Positions 1 to 11,944 of a DNA stretch of 64,000 nt are shown here, one piece after another. The notes beneath the pieces were generated by a model, which was given only the letters and a program-made list of their open reading frames with translations, had not been told where the DNA came from and did no database searches. A program made the translations under genes and the position numbers. How positions within the stretch are numbered: the stretch's first letter is position 1; each line of letters starts with the position of its first letter. Origin of the DNA: Proales similis (lineage: Eukaryota > Rotifera > Eurotatoria > Ploima > Proalidae); NCBI GenBank assembly GCA_019059635.1, contig JAGVRJ010000006.1:186001-250000 (forward strand). The letters are read 5' to 3'.

Positions 1-3000
1 CACTTGGCTCAAGTCTTCCATCACCACCGACTTCTTCTTGGCTATTTGCTCAAGCTGCTGCTGAAGCGTTTGCTGCAGCTCCTGCGAGGCGACCTTCTTC
101 TTCTCGGCCTCCTGCTGATCGTTCATCATCTGCTTGAGCTTCTGATTAGCCTCCTCGTTCTTGGTCTCGAGCTCGTTGCGCTTCACCGCCAAGCTCTTCT
201 GAAGCTCTTCGACCTGCTCGACCGTTTCCTTGATCTTGTTGAGGCCAATGTTCAAATGCACTTGCTGGTCCTCGAGCTCTGACCTCTTCTGGTTGTACAA
301 TTTCACAAACTGATTTATAAAGTCGAGATAGTGGCGCGGCGTGATGGCAGTTGTCAGCGTGCCCTTCTTCTGCAGGCGCTGATTGGCCTCGTGCAACGAG
401 TTGTGGATTTGCACGAAGGTGTTGACCACCGCCTCGCGATGCGACACTACAGTGGGCTGCTCGCCGCCGCCGCCGTAGGACTGAAACTGCTCACTGGGCG
501 GCGAGTAGTCGCCTCGCTCAAGGTCGACCTTGACGGTGAACTCGCGGCCCACCTGGTAGTAGGCGTGATTGCTCCAGTCGCCGAACCAGTTGAGCACACA
601 GCGATTGAACAAGGCCGGCGAGGTGGAGGCGCGGCTCTTTAGGCCGTCCTGGCTCGGGTTCATGGTGAACACGACGTGCAGGTTGCGCATCACCTCGTTG
701 GTGAACCACTTGTAGAGCTCGTCGGCCGAGTCGAGCATGAGGCCGTCGCGGGCCGCGCCCTCCTTGCACTGGGTCATGAGCGCCGCGTACTCGTCGCCCT
801 CGAACAGGCCGGGCACTTCGCCGTTGGCCAGCAGCGTGTTCATGCGCTCTAGGAAGCCCGAGTCGAGCACATTGGACTCGTCCAGAATGAACACAATCTT
901 CTCGCCTTTGGTGCCTGCCCGTCGCAGCACATTGCGCAGGTCGTTGTCAAAGTCGTCGCTCGAGTAGTTGTTGTGCACTTTGATCTGGAACACAGAGAGG
1001 CCGTTTATCCAGGCGACGAATCGAGACAGAGTGGTCTTGCCCGCGCCCGACACTCCGATCAGCAGCAGATGACCTTGCGGCTGCCTGAATATGCGGTCGA
1101 TGCGCAGGACGTGGTCGAGCACCTCGTTAAAGAGCACGAGCTGGACGTCGAGCTCCTCTTCGTAGAACACTTTGAGTCGAGCTTTGACGTACTCACGCAG
1201 CTCCTCCTGATCCACCGGCAAATAGTCCTTCCGCAGCCAGTTCGAGTAGAGGATCGGTCTGGCCAGCGCCTTCTCATGGTCCACGTTGGCAAAGTGCTTG
1301 CGCGCCGTCTCGTTTATGTTCTCGTCTGTCCAGTCGCGTTCGGCCCGAGTGACCAGACGGTCTTGGAACAGACGCAGAGCTTCGTGCACATACAAGCGAA
1401 CGAGGCCTTCGGGCGCGAGCGAGTCGAGCGGCCTAATCGCCTCCCAGATGCCGCGCACCCAGCGGGTCATCTCTCTCGGCGAGTAGATATAGTGCGGCTG
1501 CTCATCGACCGTGAACCTCTCCTGTGACATGAGATAGAACTCGACCATGGCGTTGGTGAGCGGCTCGGCGTAGGCGCGCAGCGACGGAATTATTCGCAGC
1601 ATGGCTCGGTTGAACGTGCCGTAGATCTGCTTGAGCGACAACTCGCCCGGATAGTCGACGTAGACGAGAGGCACGTGACGAAGGAATCGATGAGACAAGG
1701 GCTTGCGGCCCGGGTCTGTGGGCGGATTGCAGGCGCCGACGAACTGAATGCGTTCAAGTTTGACCCAGGCCTGGTCGCTGGCGCGGTAGAAGCCGCCGTG
1801 CTCGATGCACTGGCGAATGAACGAGATTACTCGCTGCGTGCCGTACTTGTCCTCGTCGGGCAGGTTGATCTCGTCGCAGAATATGACGAGCCACTTGCCG
1901 AGGGCGGCGGGCGCGAGCACAACTCCGTTCGGTGTGCGTCTGTACTCGCAGTAGTGGTCGAATGTCTTGAGCATGAGCTCGGGACTGGTGGCGCTCGAAA
2001 AGTTGAGGCCGACCACCTCGAGGTCGGGCAGCGATCGCAGCGCCGCGAACAGCGTCATTGTCTTGCCCGAGCCGGGCGGACCGCAGAGCAGGAGCGGCTT
2101 GTGCTCGTTGAGCCACGTGAACAGCAGCTTCTCGTGTCGGATGGTGTCGACTGTGGGCACCACGACGTCCGGTGCGGCCACCTTGTGCGTTTCGACTTCG
2201 ATCTGCGGCACCTGGTCGAGCCATGAGACCCATTCGCCGCTCTTGATGTCGACCTCGTAGTCGATGAGGGGCGCATTGCTGGCCGGCATGTCCACTGTGC
2301 TGCACGAGCTGATGAACTCGCTCATGTCTCGGCGCGATTTGAGCCGGCAGTCGCCGCTAAACGACCACACGATGGCGATCATCAGCGACTTGGTAATGAA
2401 CTTCTCGGCGACCTCTTCGGCCAGTCTGAACTCGGTTGTCTGGTTCTGCGCGACCACGTTCCTCACGCACTGGTTGAGCATGGTGAACATTGAGGTGAGC
2501 GCGCGCATGCGTGTAAAGTCCATGATGTGCTCGAACGAAGCGGCGTACTCGAGACACTTGGTGACGAGGCCGTCCGGCGAAAAGAACGGCCGCAGATAGG
2601 CGACCATCATCCTCTGGTCGGCGAGCACACTCGACACCTGCTCTTCGTCGGCCACGTGCTCGTCCTCCTCGGTGCCCTCGAGCGGCACACTGCTCAGACG
2701 CTTGAAGTAGTTCTCGTAGATGACGTTTAGCGAGAGCGTGTGCTCACTGAACCAGACCATGCCGCAGCGCGAGACGGTGGCCAGAGTGGCGTACTTGAGG
2801 TCCTGCACCTCGAACATGATGCGCACGTTGGACGGGATGTTGAGGCGCTCTCCGTTGGGCAGAGTGAGCAGCTTGTTGTCGTCGAGCACCGAGTTCAAGT
2901 TCTCCACCCATTCGGGATCGACGTCGCCGTCGAATATGATCCACTGGCGTTTGTTCAGCTCGCCGCGCACGTTGTCGATTATCTTGCGCAGAATGTGAGT

Positions 3001-6000
3001 AAACAGGCCGTCAGTCCATTCTCGGGTGTTGGGGTCCAGCGATCCGTAGAGCTCGTCCTTGCTGATCGCCTTTGGGTCGATGATGTGCGCCACGCCTTCG
3101 ACCTGTTCAATGCGCTCGAGTGCCTTGAGCAGGACACGCCAGGCGGTCGACTTGCCCGAGCCAGAGGGACCGACCATCATCAGGCCGTGGTGCAGGTTCG
3201 TGATCGAGTAGAGCTGCATGACCTTCTCGAGCCAGGCGTTCTCGCCGCCGGCCTCGTCGCCCCAGACCAGATGCATCTGGTCGCAGACTCGCTTTATCTC
3301 GTCCTTGAGCTTCTGCGTGATGAACGGCTCGTAGGTGACGTTCGGGAACACGTCGTGAAGCAAACTCTGCAGCAGCGGCAGGTCCTCGCTGATCAGACGC
3401 GGCACAAAGCTCTCCATTATCGACTGGATGAGAATCTCCTGCTCGTTGAGCTGCTCGCCTTCGCTCAGAGTGTGGATGCGTTCTCTCTTCACATTGCCGG
3501 CCATGACCAGCACGCTCTTGAGCGAACGCAGGCCAAAGTCGTAGTGGCTCTGATTGGACAGCTGCTCGTTGCAGAGCTTGAAGAACGGTACTATTTTGGT
3601 GGCTAGCAGCTCGGCGCTCCTAAAGCCCTGCGAGTAGAGCATCACCTGGGCGATCAGCACGTTGTCCGGCTGGGTCATGGCCAGACTCCTGAACAGCTTT
3701 TTCAGATTGTCCGGCAGATTGGAGCGGCCAGCGTAGCCCGGGTTCATGGTGATGAACACGGCCATGTTGGAGTTGACGTTCACTTGCTTGCCAATGAGCT
3801 CAATGCTGATCGAGCTCTTGTCGCCGGCGCTGCTCTGCTGATGCTCTTTCAGCGCTTCCTGGATGGTCTGCACTTGCTGCGAGACGGCGGACAGCATGCG
3901 CTCCTCGAGTCGATTGAACTCGTCGAAGCAGCCCCAAGCGCCCACTTGGCACAAGCCGACGAATATGCGGCCCATTGCCTGAAAGTCGAACGTCTCGTCG
4001 CAGTTGAACACGACCACAAACCGACCGAGCTGGTTGCCCAGCGCCTTCACAGACTCGGTCTTGCCCGTGCCTGCAGGTCCGAACGGCGAGCCGCCCAGTC
4101 GTGCCTCGAGCGCCTGCGTCATTGCCAAATAGCATCTGTCGGTGAGCGGCGTTTGCACAAGCTTGTCTTGCACGCCCAAGTACTCGAATCCGTAGTGGAA
4201 CTTTGAGTTGGCCATCTGGATGCTGAGCTGCTTGAGCTGATTGGCCTCCTTAGGGTTGAAGTAGAATCGCATCTGCGTGAGCCAGTCGAAGCATTGAGTA
4301 GACTGCGCCTGGCGTTCAATGAGCATTCGCGTGATGTCGCGCTGGTGCACATGTTCGATTATCAAATGCTCGAGCTTTTTGCGTCTGATCGCCTGCTGGT
4401 CGTGCAGGACAGAGTCGGCGAGCACCTCGAGCTTTTGCTCGACCGCCCTGAGCACGAGCTGCAGCGGATTTTGCTCTTGCTCGTGCGTCTTGCTCGGGTC
4501 TTGTTCGAGCTCGCGCAGCGCTTTCTCAATCGACTCGGTCCACGCGATCTGCACGCTGAGCACAATCAACTGCGCCGGGTATTTGTCCAGCCAGGCGATG
4601 TACGAGTCGGACTGCCAGCGCAATGCGAGCGCTTCTTGAACGCTCTGATTGAGCAGCGAGGCGAGCGTGTTGCGCATCTCGCGCTCCAACAGGGTCAGCC
4701 AGTCGTTTATCTTCGGGTTCTTTTCGATCGACACCGGCGTCCTGAACGGCAGCTGTTCGCCCTCTTTGGAGACGACGCCGAGCACTTGCGTCTGCTCTTC
4801 GCTCAAGTTTATCGAGTGAACGCCGGCGAACATTTTCTTGAAATGTTTCTGCAGCCGCGCGACGTTCTTCGAGTTGCCAATTATCTCGAGCAGGTCCTCG
4901 TCGCCCACAAAGTAGAAGCGAGGGAACGAGGAGCGCTCACGCTCCAGGTACTCGCCGAGCGCCTTCTGAATCTTGCTCAGCAGGTCGGCCAGTCTCTCCA
5001 GCGTCTTCTGAATGCCCTGGATGTTGAGCACGTCGAGCAGCATCGGCGAACGGCTCACTTTGCGCATCAGAGTCAAAAACTCGGAGCTCACGTTCTGGAA
5101 CTTTTGCGTCTCGTTGGGCAGCAGGTGTTTGATGTCTGCCGAGCTGCCGAATATTCCGTCCAAGTAGACCCATCGTCGCTGCACGTCGATCCAAATGTCG
5201 AATATGGCGTTTATGCGATTGAGCTTGTCCTCCCAGGCGCTCGCCTCCTCCTCGAACTCTTTGTAGTAGGGGGAGAGACGCATGGCCGACAAGCTGTTTA
5301 TCTGCTCCTTGAGCTTGTTGAACAGATCGTCCCAGCCTCTGATTATCTGACACTTGTTCTGGTAGTTGACCAGCTCGAGGGCGTAGCCGCGCCAGAGCTC
5401 GCTCACTTGCTTCAAAAACTCCTCGAGCGCCTTCTCGCCCTGCGCCACGATCAGTGTTTCTTTGATGACCGGCTCGTAGGCGAGCAGATTGGCGTCCCAC
5501 ACCTGTCCGAGAGTGAGCTCGTTCAGGTTCCACGAGACGTTCATTCGCTTCATCAGCTGCTTCCAGTGGCGTTCCTTTAGAGCTTCTGACTTTAGCTCGA
5601 CTATGAGCAGGTTCGCCTTCAAATAGTTCTGCAGCATTTGCTTCACATGGCCGTACGACTGGTACTGCCGCAGGCGAGTGGGCATCTCCTTCATTTGAGT
5701 GAGCAGCGCCTCGATGGTCGAGCGCAGCTTGCGAGGCTGAACACTGAGCCACTGACGCTCCTTCTGCTCGTCGATTTGCTCCCAGATTTTGTTCACCTCC
5801 GACCAGACGCCCTTGAGATCCTGCAGCTCTTCCATGCTCACGCGCAGCTGAGTGTGGTCGGAGCCGGCCGCGTCCAGCGCGTTCTCGTCCAGCTCGAGGG
5901 CGGCCTTGGCCCGGGTCATGTTGTCGCGTTCTTCTTTCACCCGATTGAACTTTGCCTCGAACAGCTGAATGCTCTTGAGCGCCTGGCTCGGCTCGATTGT

Positions 6001-9000
6001 GCCGTTTATCGGCTTGCTGCTGTTCCACTCTTTGATTAGCTCGCCAGTGCGCGTCTCGACCGCCTTCTCCTCCGAGATGATCTTGGCCTGCAGCGACGCG
6101 ATCTGACTCTGAATGGAATGGTCCTTTCGCTTGAGGATCTCGTTCATGGCGCCCCATTCGCCCTTTATCTGATCGGTGTAGAGCCAGTTGGACGGGAACT
6201 GGTAGCGTTGTCTCTCCAAGATTTTCTGCGCGTTGCCAAACAGATCGACTCGCGCGTCCCACTGCTTGAGCTTGCGCTTCAGCGACAGCACGTACGTGAT
6301 CACGCCGACCGCCTCCGTTGTGCTGGAGGCGTTCACCGACTGCTTTTCGAGGTCGCCTCTCGACTTGGCGATCGCCGTGTAAAACTCGTGCATTTCGTTG
6401 CTCAGCATTGAGCCGAACTTGCTCAGCACGTCCTTGTGCCAGGCGTCGTATTTGACGTTCACTTTCGACTGCACTTTGGTGTAGTCGATCATTATCGGCC
6501 CGAAGGTGCGCTGCGTTTCCTGAGTGTCAAACGACTTGCGGCTCTCCTTCATCTGATTGAGACAGCCGATCCAGACGTTGAGGTCGGCGCCCAGGCGAGC
6601 GTACAGCGTGTCCGGCTGCAGGTCCCACAGCGACTGAAAGTGCAGCCAAATTTTCACGTACTCCTGAGCGCGCGACAACATTTGCTCGATGGCGTTGAAC
6701 GCGTGCTCGAGCAGACGCACGCCGCTCTCGAACTTGTTGAGCAGATTCTTGTACGTGAGCTTGTACTCCGACTCGGCCTCCATGCTCACTTGGAAGCGCG
6801 AGTGCTGAATTCGTTTCTGCGTGGTAATCATGCTGCTGTACTCGTAAAGCTGTGCGATCAGATGCTCGCGAGTGTCCTCGATAGACGGACACACGTACAG
6901 CAGCTGGTTCTTGATCAGAATCTCCAAAATGATTTTCTTTATTTTCGGCTCGCCGCCCAGCTTGACAAGGTCGACGCCGTCCACCGCCATGCCGAGCTCG
7001 TCTGCTGGCGTCTGCTCGTTCTTTGACCGTTTCCGGATGATGAACGCGTCGTCGTCCTGATCGTCGTCCTCGCCCGCCTGCTTCTTCCTCCTGTCGAGCA
7101 GAACCTCGACCCAGAGTCTGATGGCCACGTTCAGGCGATGGGCTAGTTTGCGCTCAATCTCTTCGTCCAGCTTGCTCACCCACTGCGGCAGGTTGGAGAA
7201 GCTCTTCAGGTTCAGGTTGTCGATTGACTTTTGAATTTCGTAGAGTATCTCCGAGAACCTGTTCTCGTCGTAGCTGCACGTGTCCAGCTCTTTGAGCTGC
7301 TGCTCGATGTTGGTCTCCACCAGAATGAGCTCGTCGACCTTCTCGCGGAAGTTGTAGATGGCGTCGGCGAACTTTTGCACGCTCGACTCGAGTTTGTACG
7401 AGTCCCAGACTAGCGAGCTGAGCTCGTTTATCAGCAGTTGAATGTCCTTTTTCATGCCGGCCACCAGCAGCTGGCAGGTCGGCTTCTCGTTCACTCGCTC
7501 GCAAATGCGCTTGTACGTGTTGACGCTCTCGATCAGAGAGATGGCAAACGGGTAGAGCTGACGCGCCGTGTGCGCCTTGTTGACGATGCGCAACGGCACT
7601 CGCGAGACGAGCCACTTCATGTTGCGCGCCTCTTTGGTCAGCGTGATTATGTCCGGCGAGAAGTTTACCTTTTAATCACGTGATCAGATCGAGTCCAAAT
7701 AGACGAGAAGAGAGACAGAGACAGAGACAGACAGACAGACAGACAGACTCACCTTCAGAGTGTAAATGGTGCCTTTGGAAGCGCGCAGCGTGTCCACAGT
7801 GAATATGCGGCCGACGTTCTGCAAGTTGCGGTCCATCACTTTCTGAGCCCAGTCGTCAAACAGCTCCTGGGTGTTGAGTTTCATTCGGAAGCTGTCGCCG
7901 TCCGCTTTGAGCTTTTGCCCTTCGACGTGCGTCTCCCAGCCTTTGCCGAGCACGGCCTCCACACGGCCCATGTACATGTTGAGCTGACGCTCGATCTGCT
8001 TGGCCCAGATTATGGAGCCGGCCACGGGCGGAATGTCGCGCACCTTGCTCATTCGGAAGCTCTTGCTCTGAATGTACTGCGCCTTGAATTTCTCCTGCAG
8101 CGCTTCGATGTCGTCCTTGACTCGTTGGATGAGCTGCGTCTGGTACTCGCGGATCGCGCCTCGGATGTGCGGGCGCACGAAAAGCGCGTTGAAGCGCGAG
8201 AATATGCGAAACATCTCGTTGGCGTTTTTGGCCGTGCCGAGCTGATCGCGCAGTCTGGTGATCATGCGAGCCTCGACTCGTTCGATTCTCTCGTCGTAGC
8301 GGGCCAGAGCGGCTTTCCACAGCTCTTCGCCCTCCTCGCTCATGTCCAGCGCGTCCACTTCCTTCATGTTCTCGTAGGCGAGGCTCACTTGCTGCGTTTG
8401 GCGTCCCTGCGTAAGTTAAAATGTCTCTCTGTGCATTGACGCGATCGCAAACCTCAATGGCGTCGGCGTCGGCCACATCCAGGCCGGCGTCCGGGTGAAC
8501 TTCATCGACGCCGTTCGTCTGATTGGCTGTCGGTGGACGCAAGACTCGGCTGATGACCAGTCGCAGCTGCTCGTGCTGATGTCGAAAGCTAAAGGCAAAC
8601 ATTTTTGAATATATTCACAAAAATATCAAAAATTCGATCGAGTTACTTTTGAAGGTCATTCAGGCGATTCTGGAGGCGTCGATGCGACGGGTTGATGCGC
8701 CAGACCATTTTGTGCTCGTGGCGACGTTTGGAGAGCTCGCGCAGCTGCGCCTGCAGTTTCTCGTACTCCTCGTCCCAGGCGGCGAACACCACGAAGCAGG
8801 ACTTCATGGTCGACTCGAACTCGTCGAAAGTGACCAGCATGAGCCGCTGAGTGCCGAGCACCTTCAGCATTTGCCCGGTGAGGTCCTTGGAGATGGCCTC
8901 GATGAGCTTGAGCGTTTTGCCCAGCGGGTACTTGCAGTTGCGTATCTTTTTCAAATGGTTGAAGATGCTGTGCACGGCGAGCGATATCTTGGCCAGGTCG

Positions 9001-10135
9001 GTGGCCGAGATCAGCTCGTTGAGGGGAAAGTCGCGCATGAGCACCGTGTAGTCCTTGGCGGTCTCGAGCGCCTCCTTCAGGCCGGTGTCCGAGTCGAACG
9101 AGACGGTGGCAATGAAACGCTTGCCGTAGCGCAATATCTCCAAAGTGAGCGTCACTTCGGTCGACTCTCGCTTCTCCATGATTTTGTTCAGCGCCCGCTC
9201 GAGGTTGAGCCAAAAGTTGATCTCCTGCAGCGCAGTGCCGGTCGACGGGTCCCGGTCCAGTTTGGTGACTTTTTTTATCTCGCGAATCCAGCGGCTCACG
9301 CCGGACTGCAGCTGATTCAGAAAGTTGGTGTCCTCGATGCGGTCGGCAAAGTCGTCCGCCTTTGGCTTGCGGCCTTCAGACGCGCACCGTTCTATGAGCT
9401 GCATCACTGTCGGATGGATGGTGAGCGTTATCTCCGGAATGTCAATGTTCTGCTGCAAGTGCAACAGGCCCATCTCGATCTCGGCCATGCGCTTTTCCAT
9501 CAACGAGACAAACTGGTCGGCGCCGGCTCCGCTCTGCTCTGACGGCGCGCCCATTTCGCCGCTTGACGCCTCGCCGCCGTGGCTCACGTAGCTTTTGAAA
9601 TAGGGCGCCAGAGTGTTGCTCACGTACGAGTGCAGTGTTTCGAATGGAGACGAGTCGGCCAAACTGATCAGACGCAGCTGCTGATGGAATTTCTTGTCGT
9701 TCTCGATCACTGCGCCTCGCTTGATCAGCTGCACACTTCCGGTTTGAGCATTAGTCGGTCGCCGAGTCAAGTCGCCGCAGTGAGTTTAGTGGCCTACCTC
9801 AGACACTTTGGGTTGGTGTAGTGAATGCTGGTGCTTACAAAGTACTGGCCCTCGCTGCTCGACTCGATCTGCTCCTGCTCTTCGTCGTCCTTGGAGACAA
9901 ACTTCTGAATGATGAGCGAGCGCGTCTGCGGCTCGGCGATGAACTTTCGAATGCAGTCCAGACTGGCCTTTTCTCTGAGGCACTTGTCGAACTCCGGATT
10001 CGCTTCGGCTATCGACTCGAGAAGCACCGGCACCACTTGCTTCAAGTAGTCCACAAATGCGTCCGCGTCCGCTAGCTGAACACTGACCGGCTCAGTGGAC
10101 GTGGCGCCGTTCTCTGCTGGTGTAGTCATTTCCAC
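1..10135 (-). CDS. DYNC1H1: Cytoplasmic dynein 1 heavy chain, N-terminal ~3,295 residues (3' end outside window)
   Basis: Motor subunit of cytoplasmic dynein, which moves cargo toward microtubule minus ends. Exons on the minus strand: 9798-10135, 8647-9735, 8453-8588, 7753-8406, 7668-1, with introns of 62, 58, 46 and 84 nt. The first ATG is at 10135 (MEMTTPAEN); a second in-frame ATG lies at 10129. Residues 1 to about 1,400 are the tail. Four AAA Walker A motifs follow: GPAGTGKTE (about residue 1937), GPSGSGKST (about 2242), GPPGSGKTM (about 2609) and GVSGAGKTT (about 2945). Matching Walker B motifs are present, such as CFDEFNR in AAA1. The stalk coiled coil starts near residue 3200 and is cut by the window edge. 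Order and spacing match cytoplasmic rather than axonemal heavy chains, which is family knowledge. The last exon is at least 7.7 kb without an intron. The stalk tip, AAA5 and AAA6 are not in the window. Confidence 0.96.
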
Positions 10136-10546
10136 CTTCGATCGCTTTTCCTTTGCTGTTCGTTTTTCACTTGTTTGTCTAAATCTGCGTTGACCGCTTG
10201 ATTAAATAACGTTGGCAAAACGAAAAAGAAGGGAGAAGAAGAAGAAGAAAGAGAGTGGCGGAGGAGAATATATTGAGAAGCAAAAGAGCCATTTCAATAA
10301 GCTCAAGACAGGCAAACAACTCGTGACAGCGCGTTTGTGCAGCGAGCGGGCAGATGGATTTGAAAGCAGCAGCTCAATGCAGATAGTGTCGGCGAATAAA
10401 TAGGAGCACAGTCAGTAAAGAGAGAAGGGGTCGACAGGAGCAGGAGGGGGACCGGAGAGAGGGACCGCCGAGGAGGGCAGATCGAACATGCAGCGCTGCA
10501 TTATTGTCTTTTTTTTTTATTTCAGTCATAATTTATGAAGTGAAGG
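10136..10546. other. Divergent intergenic region between dynein and the ORP-like gene
   Basis: This 411 bp stretch must hold the promoters of both divergent genes. It contains purine-rich runs (10215-10270) and ends in a long T-tract and TTTCAG (10510-10525). That looks like the acceptor of a 5'-UTR intron for the plus-strand gene. A two-codon upstream ORF (ATG AAG TGA, 10535-10543) sits 3 nt before the main ATG. I see no TATA box. Confidence 0.5.
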
Positions 10547-11449
10547 ATGGCCACGTCGTTTGACACCCAGAACCCGAACGAGTTCAGGTGAGCCGTCCGC
10601 TAGTCGTCCTGCTCTTTGCTGTTCATCTCGGCTCAGACTAGAGGGCCAGCTGTCCAAGTACACGAATGTGGTTCGCGGATTTCAGTATCGCTACTTTGTG
10701 CTCAACTGGGACACAGGCCGACTCGACTACTATCTGGTAAGCTAGCTCTTGGCTGGCGGTGGGCTGCTCGAGTGACCAACACGATGCAAAGCAGAACGAA
10801 GAGACACGCACTCAACGGCCAAAAGAGTCGATCGACATGAACGGCGCCACCATAAACCCGTCAGAAGAGGACTCGAACACATTTCTGGTTCACACCAGCG
10901 AGAACGAGGTCTACCGTCTCAGAGGTAACTTGTCGACCTACCGCTAGCCACTGGACTAACGAAGAGGGGACCAAAGCGGCGGACGCCAAAGAAAGGCAAA
11001 CGTGGGTGAACGCGCTGCGAATGCTCTCGCTTAAATTCTCGTCCGGACAGAAGGACGAAAAGAGCCGGTAATGATTGTCTAATCAGTGAATGGCTCACGC
11101 TCATTTCGCTTCAAGTCTGAACAATCTTGAGCTCGTGCACGAAGTCCTCAGCCATGTGAAGAGGAGCCACCAGAAACTGGAGAACATACTCAGCGTAAGC
11201 TTTCAGTTCAAATTCTCTCTGAAATCATTTGCTCATCGAGCCTCTATCGAGCAGAGTCTGCCCAAGCACAGCTCGGCTCTAAGCGTGCACGACAATGTGA
11301 GTCTGCAAGTTTTGCTTCCTCTTTCTCGATTTTGACACTCAACCACCAAAAAGGACGTTCTTTTATTAAAAGCGACTGCACGCGGCTCGGTACAAGCCGT
11401 CTACGACTGCTGCAGCCAACTCAAGGCGACGAGCAAAGACGCATCCTAG
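10547..11449 (+). CDS. ORP10/ORP11-like PH-domain protein lacking the sterol/lipid-binding (ORD) domain
   Basis: Exons: 10547-10587, 10637-10736, 10795-10924, 10977-11067, 11116-11194, 11255-11296, 11354-11449, giving 192 residues. Residues 15 to about 110 form a PH domain of the oxysterol-binding-protein-related type. It starts LEGQLSKYTNVVRGFQYRYF, contains INPSEEDSNTF, and ends with the typical AKERQTWVNALR helix. Known family members bind phosphoinositides through this domain and target ER contact sites. A helical segment follows (LELVHEVLSHVKRSHQKL, then DVLLLKATARGSV), as in ORP10/11 between the PH and ORD domains. The frame then stops at TAG 11447-11449. Full-length ORPs continue for several hundred residues with the ORD and its EQVSHHPP signature; nothing like it follows before the next gene. 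It may be a short ORP or a truncated gene. All exon junctions keep frame, so it is not obviously decayed. Confidence 0.8.
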
Positions 11450-11944
11450 ACTCTTCTATTCGGTTCTGATCGAAATACAGTTTTTTAAACAAATCTTTCT
11501 CGCCCACTTCCGGAGGGCGGGCACTGACAGAGAGCCCATTGGCGCCGGAGCCAGAGAGCACTGTCCAGGAGACTTTCAAACACAGGCCACTCTGCGCTCA
11601 CATCTTTTTCAATCTATGCTCTATCTTGGTGTTCTGACCAGTTTATTTACTTGACGGATGCTCGATAGTTGATGTGCGCGTTACTTGTCGAGAAAATTGC
11701 AAAAAAAAGAAAAGTTACAAAAAAAACCGAAAGAGAGAAAGGGCGTCAATTTGACAACAGAATTAACTAAAAACGAATTTGACTGCTCAAGTCCGGATAC
11801 ACACGCGAAGGTGGTGATTAAAATAGACTGCTGCGGCGGCTGCTTCTGCTCTTACTTGTGGTGGTGGTGGTGAAGCAGCGGAACGAATAAAAAGCAATTT
11901 GTGAAAGCCACAAAAGCGAGAGAGAGAGGAATGAAAAGGCCTTG
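11450..11944. other. Convergent intergenic region
   Basis: This holds the 3' UTRs of the ORP-like gene (left) and the zinc-finger gene (right). It is A-rich around 11700-11760, with a (GGT)n run near 11862-11872 and GA-rich sequence. I see no gene in it. Confidence 0.5.

Noticed and set aside
4294-5580. Long plus-strand ORF of 428 codons and many similar ones in 1-9,800
   Set aside because: They lie antisense to the dynein coding frame and are a by-product of its codon use. They have no family features and the minus frame explains the sequence fully.
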